The notes beneath the pieces were generated by a model. That model searched no databases. It had not been told where the DNA came from and worked only from the letters and a program-made list of their open reading frames with translations. Below, in pieces: positions 1-6,387 of a stretch of DNA of 7,343 bases. The position numbers and the translations under genes were made by a program. Origin of the DNA: Hyphomicrobiales bacterium (GTDB lineage: Bacteria; Pseudomonadota; Alphaproteobacteria; Rhizobiales; Xanthobacteraceae); the NCBI GenBank assembly GCA_016201085.1, contig JACQDO010000018.1, forward strand, positions 1-7,343, given 5' to 3'. How positions within the stretch are numbered: the stretch's first letter is position 1; the number at the start of each line of letters is the position of its first letter.

Positions 1-415
1 CGCGGAAGATGTTCCACATCTTGCGTTCGGTGACGGTCGGGTTGGTGGAGGCGGGCGTGATCTGAAGAATGCCGTTCTCCTGGTAGACCTCGGAGGACGG
101 GATGGTGACGCCGGAATTGTAGTGTCCGATGACGAACTTGACGCCCTCGGCGGCGAACTTGTTGGCGACCGAGACGCCCTGCTTGGGATCGGAGACGTCG
201 TCGCCGTAGGAGACCTGGATTTTCTGGCCGAGGATGCCGCCGGTCTTGTTGATGTCTTCGGCCGCCTGATCGACGCCGTTCTTCATCTGCGCGCCGGTGG
301 CGGCGCTGGGGCCGGTGATCGGGCCGCCGACCGCGAGCTTGACCTGCGCCGCCGCGGTTCCCGCCGTCGCGATCGCGAAGCCCAGCGCAAGGCCGAGCGT
401 GGTGATCCTCTGCAT
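1..415 (-). CDS. livK: LivK-type branched-chain amino acid ABC transporter substrate-binding protein (N-terminal part)
   Basis: This is the periplasmic receptor of a Liv-type importer, which binds leucine, isoleucine, valine or related amino acids and delivers them to the LivH/LivM channel. Only the first 138 codons are present; the gene continues past the left edge. The start is the ATG whose complement ends at 415, preceded by a good ribosome binding site (GAGGGG, about 8 nt upstream). Residues 1-23 form a Sec signal peptide with a hydrophobic core and a likely cut after the Ala run at 21-23. The mature start VKLAVGGPITGPSAATGAQM is typical of type I periplasmic binding proteins (Peripla_BP_6), followed by GG-ILGQKI (59-66), a DDVSDP segment (72-77), a GHYNSG segment (97-102) and ITPASTNP (119-126). 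It lies 53 nt downstream of the small membrane protein gene, last in the operon as seen here. The exact ligand cannot be read from the sequence. Confidence 0.93.
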   Translation of the reverse strand, partial: MQRITTLGLALGFAIATAGTAAAQVKLAVGGPITGPSAATGAQMKNGVDQAAEDINKTGGILGQKIQVSYGDDVSDPKQGVSVANKFAAEGVKFVIGHYNSGVTIPSSEVYQENGILQITPASTNPTVTERKMWNIFR

Positions 416-468
416 TCTTTTTCCCCTCTGGTTTAGCCGTTCGGCTTAATTGAGGGCGGAATGTTACG

Positions 469-834
469 TCAGGGCGACTTGCGGCGCCAGCGCATGAAAC
501 CGGCCGGCTCGTTCAACCAGCGATATTGCTTAATCATCTGGCCGGCGCGGGCGGCCCGAAAGCCCAGGAATCCGAAGGCCATGCAGACCGCGCTGTCGAT
601 GAGATAATAATGTGCCGACAGCAGGGTGCCTTCGAACAGGCTGAAATGTATGAACCGCACGGCGGCGCCCAAAATGAAGCTGTAGACCAGCACCTGCCAC
701 CAGGGCCGCCAGGTGGCGGCAATGGCGCGGCCGGCGAGAGCCGCCGCCCCGCCGCCGAGGACGATGCTGACCAGCAGGAAGACGCCGAACGAGCCCTCCT
801 CGTAAAGGAACTCGGGGATGGAAAAGGCGGTCAT
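469..834 (-). CDS. Small membrane protein of the liv operon (possibly DUF6867 family)
   Basis: This is a 121-residue integral membrane protein of unknown function. Three hydrophobic segments are visible at about residues 16-38, 46-68 and 72-95, followed by a basic, aromatic C-terminal tail (KQYRWLNEP near 102-110 and RWRRK at 115-119) that should face the cytoplasm. Its ATG overlaps the TGA of livF by four bases (ATGA), so the two are almost certainly translationally coupled. It sits between the LivF ATPase and the LivK receptor, which suggests an accessory role for the transporter such as assembly, stability or regulation; that role is inference. I recall similar proteins next to liv genes in Rhizobiales under the name DUF6867, but that family assignment is from memory. 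It is not one of the five standard Liv subunits. Confidence 0.82.
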   Translation of the reverse strand: MTAFSIPEFLYEEGSFGVFLLVSIVLGGGAAALAGRAIAATWRPWWQVLVYSFILGAAVRFIHFSLFEGTLLSAHYYLIDSAVCMAFGFLGFRAARAGQMIKQYRWLNEPAGFMRWRRKSP

Positions 835-1556
835 GCGCGGCCCCCTTCCAGGTAGGCCGACTTGATCTCCGGCCGTTCCAGTAATTCGCGTCCGGTACCC
901 GACAGAGTGATCAGCCCGTTGACCATGACATAACCGCGATGCGCGAGCTTGAGCGCGTGATAGGCATTCTGCTCGACCAGGAACACGGTGAGGCCGTCCT
1001 GTTTGTTGAGCGTTTTGATGGCGTCGAAGATCTGACGCACGATCATGGGCGCCAAGCCGAGCGAGGGTTCGTCGAGCAGCAGCAGCCGCGGCCGCGCCAT
1101 CAGCGCGCGCGCGATCGCCAGCATTTGCTGCTCGCCGCCCGACAGCGTGCCGCCGCGCTGGTCGATGCGCTGCTTGAGGCGCGGGAACAGCGCCAGCACA
1201 CCCTCGAGATCGCGCGCGAATTTGGACGCGTCGGCGGTGGTGGCGCCCATCTGCAGATTTTCCAGCACCGTCATGCGCGAGAAGATGCGGCGGCCCTCCG
1301 GCGCCTGCGCCAGCTTGAGCCGCGCGATCTCGTGCGTCGGCAGCTGGGTGATATCCTGGCCGTCGAAGACGATGCTGCCCTCGCGCGCGCGCGGATTACC
1401 GCACACCGTCATCATCAGTGTGGATTTGCCGGCGCCATTGGCGCCGATCAGCGTGACGATCTCGCCCTCGCTGACGTCGAGATCGACGCCCTTGAGCGCC
1501 ATCACGCGGCCGTAGAAGGCCTTCACGCCGCGCACGGAGAGGAGGGGTTGGCTCAT
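831..1556 (-). CDS. livF: LivF, ATP-binding subunit of branched-chain amino acid ABC transporter
   Basis: This is one of the two cytoplasmic ATPases that drive Liv import. The 241 residues match the usual LivF length. Walker A is GANGAGKST at 38-46, the Q-loop region is KLAQAPEGRRIF at 81-92 (the PEGR stretch is characteristic of LivF), the ABC signature is LSGGEQQ at 138-144, and Walker B is LLLLDEP at 158-164 followed by the SLGLAP D-loop. The switch position that is His in most ABC ATPases is Gln196 in VEQN, which is normal for LivF. The C-terminus (YLEGG) is also typical. The start ATG at 1556 lies just beyond the repeat that separates it from livG, so livF may depend on read-through across two hairpins. 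Its stop overlaps the next gene by four bases. Confidence 0.97.
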   Translation of the reverse strand: MSQPLLSVRGVKAFYGRVMALKGVDLDVSEGEIVTLIGANGAGKSTLMMTVCGNPRAREGSIVFDGQDITQLPTHEIARLKLAQAPEGRRIFSRMTVLENLQMGATTADASKFARDLEGVLALFPRLKQRIDQRGGTLSGGEQQMLAIARALMARPRLLLLDEPSLGLAPMIVRQIFDAIKTLNKQDGLTVFLVEQNAYHALKLAHRGYVMVNGLITLSGTGRELLERPEIKSAYLEGGRA

Positions 1557-1576
1557 GGCGCCGCCTCTCTATTCTC

Positions 1577-1675
1577 GTCATTCCGGGACGCGCCGAAGGC
1601 GCGGACCCGGAATCCATAACCCCGGTCTGGGAGTATGGATTCCGGGTTCGCCGCTTCGCGGCGCCCCGGAATGAC
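1577..1675. repeat. 99-bp double-hairpin palindromic repeat between livG and livF
   Basis: The element is a large inverted repeat made of two hairpins. The outer ends GTCATTCCGGG (1577-1587) and CCCGGAATGAC (1665-1675) are perfect complements. The inner arms 1605-1618 and 1634-1647 are complementary over 14 bases. Each half also folds alone: ATTCCGGG (1580-1587) with CCCGGAAT (1606-1613) around the stem CGCGCC/GGCGCG (1589-1594, 1598-1603), and ATTCCGGG (1639-1646) with CCCGGAAT (1665-1672) around CGCCGC/GCGGCG (1649-1654, 1658-1663). Sequences of this kind are, to my knowledge, scattered in many copies in Bradyrhizobium-like genomes. It fills most of the livG-livF gap in an otherwise closely packed operon. 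It could act as an RNA-stability or attenuation element, or be a neutral MITE-like insertion. Confidence 0.9.
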
Positions 1676-1683
1676 AAAAAAAT

Positions 1684-2592
1684 TCATAGCCCCACCTCCG
1701 CTTCCACCTTGGCGACGTCTTCGTCGGCGACGCCGAGATAGGCGGCGATCACCTTGGGATCGTCGCGGATGGCCGCCGGCGTGCCGTCGGCGATCTTGAC
1801 GCCGTAGTCGAGCACGACCACGTGGTCGGAAATCTCCATCACCACCGACATGTCATGCTCGATCAGCAGGATGGAAATGCCGGTCTCGTCGCGCATGGCG
1901 AGCAGCAGTTCGTTGAGCTCGGCGCTTTCGCGCGGATTGAGGCCGGCCGCCGGCTCGTCGAGGCAGAGCAGCACCGGATCGGTGCACATGGCGCGCGCAA
2001 TCTCCAGCCGGCGCTGCGCGCCGTAAGGCAGATCGCCGGCCGGATCGTCGGCGCGGCCCAGAAGCCCGACGCGCTCCAGCCAGTCGCGCGCGGTCTCGAT
2101 CGCGGCGCGTTCGGCGGCGGCATAAGAGGGAAAGCCGAGCACGCCCAGCAGCGTATAGCCCGAGGCCAGCATCAGTCGGTTATGCTGGGCGACCAGCAGA
2201 TTCTCCAGCACCGTCATGCCGGGAAACAGGCGGATGTTCTGGAAGGTGCGGGCGACGCGTGCCTGCTGCGTCACCAGAAAATCCGGCATGCGCTCGAGCT
2301 GAAACAGCATGCCGTTGCCGGCGGCGCGGCTGCGTCCGCCGCTATCGGTGAGCGCTTCCAGCTCGCTCCACACCGAAGCGTCGCCGTGGCGCAGGCCGAG
2401 GCGGCCTTCGCTCGGCTTGTAGAAGCCGGTGATGCAGTTGAACACCGTGGTCTTGCCGGCGCCGTTGGGTCCGATCAGCGCGGTGATGTTGCCGGCCCGC
2501 GCCGTAAACGACAGATCGTCGACCGCGACCAGCCCGCCGAAGCGCATGGTCAGATGCTCGACCTTGAGCAGGATGTCGCCGGTATCAGCCAT
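1684..2592 (-). CDS. livG: LivG, ATP-binding subunit of branched-chain amino acid ABC transporter
   Basis: This is the second cytoplasmic ATPase of the importer, 302 residues. Walker A is GPNGAGKTT at 41-49, the Q-loop Gln is in ARTFQNIRLF (Q118), the signature is the LivG-type LPYGAQRR at 188-195, Walker B is LLCLDEP at 208-214, and the switch His is H246 in IEHDMSV. The reading frame is open far upstream into livM, but the true start is the ATG at 2592, which overlaps the livM stop as TGATG and begins the conserved segment ILLKVEHLTMRFGG. The protein is about 45 residues longer than the common LivG of roughly 255, mostly because of extra sequence at about 64-110 between Walker A and the Q-loop. 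A shorter extension there is usual in alphaproteobacterial LivG. The acidic tail (EDVAKVEAEVGL) is also extra. Confidence 0.96.
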   Translation of the reverse strand: MADTGDILLKVEHLTMRFGGLVAVDDLSFTARAGNITALIGPNGAGKTTVFNCITGFYKPSEGRLGLRHGDASVWSELEALTDSGGRSRAAGNGMLFQLERMPDFLVTQQARVARTFQNIRLFPGMTVLENLLVAQHNRLMLASGYTLLGVLGFPSYAAAERAAIETARDWLERVGLLGRADDPAGDLPYGAQRRLEIARAMCTDPVLLCLDEPAAGLNPRESAELNELLLAMRDETGISILLIEHDMSVVMEISDHVVVLDYGVKIADGTPAAIRDDPKVIAAYLGVADEDVAKVEAEVGL

Positions 2593-3956
2593 CAGCCGTG
2601 GCCCTCTTTGACCAGGTCGACGGAGATGCTCTTGCGCTCTTTCAGGAACACCGAGGGCGTGCGCGTGGCGATCAGCCCGCGCGGCCGCCAAATCATAATC
2701 AGCACCATGGCGAAGCCGAACAGCAGCATGCGGTACTGGGTCGGATCGAAAGTGGGGCCGAAAATCTGCTTGAGGAAATCGAGCTCGCGCATGATCTCGG
2801 TGCCGCCGATCATGACAATGGCGGCAATGGCGACGCCGATCTGGCTGCCCATGCCGCCGAGCACGACGATCGAAAGAATGGTGGCCGATTCCAGGAAGGT
2901 GAAGCTTTCCGGCGAGATGAAGCCTTGTCGCGCGGCGAAGAACGAGCCGGCGAAGCCCGCGAACATCGCGCCCATGGCGAAGGCGGTGAGCTTGGTGTTG
3001 GTGGTGTTGATGCCGAGCGAGCGGCAGGCGATTTCGTCCTCGCGCAGCGCCTCCCAGGCGCGGCCGACCGGCAGCCGCCGCAGCCGTACGGTGACGAAGG
3101 CGGTGAGCAGCGCCAGCGCCAGGATCAGGTAATAGAGGAAAATCACGCGATAGAGCGGCGAGAATTCCAGCCCGAACACGGCGGCAAAGCCGTCGTCGTT
3201 GGCGTTGAACGGTATGCCGAAAAAGGTCGGGCGCGGGATGCCGCTGATGCCGGCATAGCCGCTGGTGAGGTCCACCCAATTGATGATGACAATTCGGATG
3301 ATCTCACCGAAGGCGAGCGTGACAATGGCGAGATAATCGCCGCGCAGCCGCAGCACCGGAAAGCCGAGCAGTATGCCCCAGAACGAAGCGAGCGTGCCGG
3401 CCATCGGCAGCAGGATCCAGAACGAGAAGCCGAAGCTCTTGGCCAGCAGCGCGTACGAATAGGCGCCGACCGCGTAGAAGGCGACATAGCCGAGGTCGAG
3501 CAGGCCGGCGAGGCCGACCACGATGTTCAGTCCCCAGCCGAGCATCACATAGATCAGAATCTGGATGCCGAAATTGTCGATCCATTTCACCGAGCCGCCA
3601 AAACCGTTGAGGGCGATCACGATCGGCGGATAGGCGATGACGAAGCCGATGGCGAACGGCACGAACCACTTGGCCACGAGCCCGCGCCAGGCCGGCGGTG
3701 TCGCAGCGACCGGCCGCAGCGTGCGTTGTCTGAACCACGGCTCGAAGCCGAGCGAAAAAGCGAGGCGGCCGGCGCCGACGATGGCCGTGATCGCGAACAG
3801 CAGCAGCCAGCGCGTTTCCAGGATCAGGTCGTTGCGGATGTCGGTGACGGTCTGCAAGCCGATCAGCGGCAGGAACAGCCCGAAGGCGATGAGCGCGGTA
3901 ACGCCGGCCTCGCGTAGCGCGCGCGGCAGATCGAGGCGCTGGCCCTCCACCGCCAT
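2592..3956 (-). CDS. livM: LivM, permease subunit of branched-chain amino acid ABC transporter
   Basis: This is one of the two inner-membrane channel subunits, 454 residues, slightly longer than E. coli LivM. The N-terminal part (1-120) carries two or three hydrophobic segments and a basic, variable linker around 70-95. The conserved LivM core follows: [19 protein letters not shown] at 148-166, [18 protein letters not shown] at 202-219, the cytoplasmic coupling loop [20 protein letters not shown] at 298-317 that should dock on the ATPases, and [10 protein letters not shown] at 365-374. The C-terminal IWRPRGLI (422-429) is a standard LivM ending. The start ATG at 3956 lies one base after the livH stop, and the stop overlaps the livG start. 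This spacing points to one mRNA with coupled translation. Confidence 0.97.
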   Translation of the reverse strand: MAVEGQRLDLPRALREAGVTALIAFGLFLPLIGLQTVTDIRNDLILETRWLLLFAITAIVGAGRLAFSLGFEPWFRQRTLRPVAATPPAWRGLVAKWFVPFAIGFVIAYPPIVIALNGFGGSVKWIDNFGIQILIYVMLGWGLNIVVGLAGLLDLGYVAFYAVGAYSYALLAKSFGFSFWILLPMAGTLASFWGILLGFPVLRLRGDYLAIVTLAFGEIIRIVIINWVDLTSGYAGISGIPRPTFFGIPFNANDDGFAAVFGLEFSPLYRVIFLYYLILALALLTAFVTVRLRRLPVGRAWEALREDEIACRSLGINTTNTKLTAFAMGAMFAGFAGSFFAARQGFISPESFTFLESATILSIVVLGGMGSQIGVAIAAIVMIGGTEIMRELDFLKQIFGPTFDPTQYRMLLFGFAMVLIMIWRPRGLIATRTPSVFLKERKSISVDLVKEGHG

Positions 3957-3957
3957 C

Positions 3958-4875
<918 letters not shown>

Positions 4876-4936
4876 GCGTGCGCTCGGGGCCTTCAACGCG
4901 GCCGCCCGGCTGACGGCCCTTTGTTGCGATTCTTAA

Positions 4937-4965
4937 GGCTTAACAGGGCGGCGCGGGAGCGGCAA
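4937..4965 (-). promoter_or_regulatory. Candidate promoter of the liv operon
   Basis: On the minus strand, TTGCCG (complement of 4960-4965) and TAAGCC (complement of 4937-4942) are separated by 17 bases. This is a weak match to a sigma-70 type -35/-10 pair, about 60 nt upstream of the livH start. The hexamers are poor, so this is only the best candidate seen in the divergent livH/desaturase intergenic region. Confidence 0.2.
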
Positions 4966-5039
4966 CGCTGGCGGGCCGGAGCGTGTTATTAAGTCTCCCG
5001 GTCGCAAGCCAAGGAAAGCCAAAGGCAAGGCAAGGATCC

Positions 5040-5837
5040 ATGTCCCCCAGCCTGGAAATAGCCGTCCGCGTCGCCGCCGCCACCGTGGTGTTCGGTGGCA
5101 TGGCGCTGTGGGAATGGCTGGCGCCGCGGCGGGCGCTGCTGGTTGGCCGCGCGCCGCGCTGGCCGGGCAATCTCGGCATCCTCGCAATCGATATCCTGGC
5201 GGTGCGGCTGCTGGTGCCGACCACCGCGGTCGGCGTGGCGCTGATCGCGGCGGAGCAGGGCTGGGGCCTGTTCACCCTGGCCGGCCTACCGTTGTGGGTG
5301 AGCATCGCGCTCGGCGTGATCGCGCTCGATCTCGTCATCTACACTCAGCACGTGGTGTTTCATCATGTGCCGGCTCTATGGCGGCTGCACCGCATGCATC
5401 ACGCCGATCTCGACATCGACGTGACCACCGGCCTGCGCTTTCATCCGCTGGAGATTTTACTGTCGCTGGCGATCAAGATGGCGGCGGTGGTGGCGCTCGG
5501 CGCGCCCGCTATGGCGGTGCTGATCTTCGAGGTGCTGCTCAATGCCACCTCGATGTTCAATCACAGCAACGTCGCGCTGCCGCCGCAGCTCGAGCCGATC
5601 GTGCGCTGGATCGTGGTTACGCCGCAGATGCATCAGGTGCATCATTCGGTCGTGCGCGCGGAGACCGACAGCAATTTCGGTTTCAATCTGCCGTGGTGGG
5701 ATCGGCTGTTCGGCACCTATCGCGCGGAACCGGAGGCGGGCGAACGCGGCATAACCATCGGCCTGCCGATATTCCGCGAGGTCGCGGAGTCGCGGATCGT
5801 CAATCTGCTGACACAGCCGTTCCGTAATAACATTTGA
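5040..5837 (+). CDS. Sterol desaturase / fatty acid hydroxylase family membrane protein
   Basis: This is a 265-residue di-iron membrane oxygenase of the fatty acid hydroxylase superfamily (PF04116), which hydroxylates or desaturates lipid-like substrates in the membrane. The histidine clusters that bind iron are complete: HVVFH at 104-108, HRMHH at 117-121, H135 in RFHPLE, H175 in FNHSN, and HQVHH at 198-202. Hydrophobic segments lie near 8-26, 44-72, 85-103 and 143-170. The conserved NFGFNLPWWDRLFGTY (212-227) ends the catalytic region. The start is the ATG at 5040, preceded by purine-rich AAGGCAAGG; a GTG at 4983 would add 19 codons of polar sequence and is less likely. The substrate cannot be told from the sequence; the divergent liv operon gives no clear hint. 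Confidence 0.9.
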   Translation: MSPSLEIAVRVAAATVVFGGMALWEWLAPRRALLVGRAPRWPGNLGILAIDILAVRLLVPTTAVGVALIAAEQGWGLFTLAGLPLWVSIALGVIALDLVIYTQHVVFHHVPALWRLHRMHHADLDIDVTTGLRFHPLEILLSLAIKMAAVVALGAPAMAVLIFEVLLNATSMFNHSNVALPPQLEPIVRWIVVTPQMHQVHHSVVRAETDSNFGFNLPWWDRLFGTYRAEPEAGERGITIGLPIFREVAESRIVNLLTQPFRNNI

Positions 5838-5841
5838 TTGC

Positions 5842-5886
5842 GCATGATCTTTTCCGAAAACCGGTTCCCACTTTTCGGGATCATGC
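5842..5886. repeat. REP-like palindromic repeat, possible bidirectional terminator
   Basis: The 45-bp element folds into one interrupted hairpin. GCATGATC (5842-5849) pairs with GATCATGC (5879-5886), and CCGAAAA (5854-5860) pairs with TTTTCGG (5872-5878), leaving an 11-nt loop and a four-base TTTT bulge on the left side. From memory, this is a very common intergenic repeat in Rhizobiales. It starts 4 nt after the desaturase stop and ends 3 nt before the end of the small minus-strand gene. It therefore lies between two convergent genes, where it could stop or stabilise both transcripts. Confidence 0.85.
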
Positions 5887-5889
5887 GAC

Positions 5890-5973
5890 CTAGTGCAACC
5901 CGCCGAACAGCCAGATCAGCACCAGGATCGGCAGCGGTATCCCGAGTAGCCAGAGCAGTAAATAGCGTCCCAT
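5890..5973 (-). CDS. 27-residue hydrophobic membrane peptide
   Basis: This short gene encodes MGRYLLLWLLGIP followed by a second Leu/Ile/Trp-rich stretch and ends FGGLH. Nearly the whole peptide after Arg3 is one membrane span with a Pro-Leu-Pro kink near residues 13-15, and the positive N-terminus should stay in the cytoplasm. An AAGGGA ribosome binding site lies 9 nt before the ATG at 5973. A stress-type promoter motif lies about 40 nt upstream of the start. A composition this hydrophobic, together with a start, ribosome binding site and stop fitted tightly against the repeat, supports a real gene. Similar tiny peptides are, to my memory, common in Rhizobiales but have no assigned function. 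An overlapping 95-codon frame on the same strand was rejected. Confidence 0.72.
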   Translation of the reverse strand: MGRYLLLWLLGIPLPILVLIWLFGGLH

Positions 5974-6012
5974 GACGGTTCATCCCTTGATTGGTGTTGC
6001 TCATGGAAGGAA

Positions 6013-6037
6013 ATCGCTTATCGGTGTCCGAAGTTCC
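6013..6037 (-). promoter_or_regulatory. EcfG-like promoter of the 27-residue peptide gene
   Basis: Read on the minus strand, GGAAC (complement of 6033-6037) is followed by 16 bases and CGAT (complement of 6013-6016). The known EcfG promoter of alphaproteobacteria is GGAAC, a 16-17 base spacer, then CGTT. The -35 is perfect and the -10 differs at one base. A start site near 6006 would give a leader of about 33 nt that contains the ribosome binding site. Confidence 0.4.
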
Positions 6038-6074
6038 AAAAGTTTCCTTGAGCTCAGCAATCGAGCGTTTGTCA

Positions 6075-6099
6075 GGAACCGATGCCTGTGTCGGACGTT
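6075..6099 (+). promoter_or_regulatory. EcfG (general stress sigma factor) promoter of the Gln/Gly-rich protein gene
   Basis: GGAAC at 6075-6079 and CGTT at 6096-6099 are separated by 16 bases, an exact match to the EcfG consensus that PhyR/NepR/EcfG general stress regulons use in alphaproteobacteria. It lies 53 nt upstream of the ATG at 6153, in the right direction. No good sigma-70 motif was seen in the same place. Confidence 0.65.
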
Positions 6100-6152
6100 A
6101 TTACCGTCTGGGGGCAAGGAGAAACTTTGCACCAACGTTGGAAGGATAGCGA

Positions 6153-6344
6153 ATGAACCAAAACCAGAATCCCAATCAGCGGCCCGGTCAGCAGCAGCAA
6201 GGCGGTCAACAGGGCGGCCAGCAGCAGGGCGGCGGCCAGCAGAAGCCTGGTCAGCAGCAGCAGGGCGGCGGCCAGAAGCCCGGCCAACAGCAGCAGGATC
6301 GCCCCGGCCAGGGCGGCCAGCAGCACGGCCAAGACCGTCACTAA
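6153..6344 (+). CDS. Small Gln/Gly-rich low-complexity protein (63 residues)
   Basis: The protein has 27 Gln and 17 Gly among 63 residues, with some Pro, Asn, Lys, Arg and His. It has no Cys and no aromatic or bulky aliphatic residue apart from the starting Met. It is built from loose repeats: (R/K)PGQQQQ occurs at 10-16, 31-37 and 42-48, with GGQQ/GGGQ linkers between. It should be fully disordered and hydrophilic, with no signal peptide, so cytoplasmic. AAGGA ends 6 nt before the ATG, an EcfG promoter lies upstream, and an intrinsic terminator starts 15 nt after the stop, so this is a complete single-gene unit. The function is unknown; a protective hydrophilin-like or aggregation-prone role under stress is only a guess. 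CAG-rich codons could allow repeat-number change. Confidence 0.8.
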   Translation: MNQNQNPNQRPGQQQQGGQQGGQQQGGGQQKPGQQQQGGGQKPGQQQQDRPGQGGQQHGQDRH

Positions 6345-6358
6345 AGCCGATGAACGGA

Positions 6359-6383
6359 AGCCCCGCCAACCGGCGGGGCTTTT
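6359..6383 (+). terminator. Intrinsic terminator of the Gln/Gly-rich gene; probable insertion target of the group IIC intron
   Basis: AGCCCCGCC (6359-6367), loop AACC, and GGCGGGGCT (6372-6380) form a perfect 9-bp stem running into TTTT. It lies 15 nt after the stop of the Gln/Gly-rich gene. The intron begins 7 nt after the stem, the arrangement known for group IIC introns, which recognise terminator hairpins in DNA. Confidence 0.92.
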
Positions 6384-6387
6384 CGTT

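Noticed and set aside
122..436. Plus-strand frame opposite livK
   Set aside because: It is the antisense shadow of a clear LivK reading frame with signal peptide and conserved motifs.
425..460. Hairpin AGCCGTTCGGCT upstream of livK as a terminator or attenuator
   Set aside because: The stem is only four to five pairs with no T-run in the direction of transcription.
2593..3279. Extension of the livG frame upstream to 3279
   Set aside because: The added sequence is an out-of-frame reading of livM; the ATG at 2592 starts the conserved LivG domain and is coupled to the livM stop.
4983..5039. GTG start at 4983 for the desaturase gene
   Set aside because: It would add 19 polar residues not expected in the family and lacks a ribosome binding site, whereas the ATG at 5040 has purine-rich AAGG upstream.
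5717..6004. 95-codon open frame on the minus strand covering the 27-residue peptide gene
   Set aside because: It runs through the palindromic repeat into the desaturase coding region antisense, has no ribosome binding site (its start is preceded by pyrimidine-rich sequence), and its product looks like random GC-rich translation.
6171..6330. CAG-rich tandem repeats as a CRISPR or satellite array
   Set aside because: There is no regular spacer structure; the repeats follow the codons of an open frame with its own start signals and terminator.
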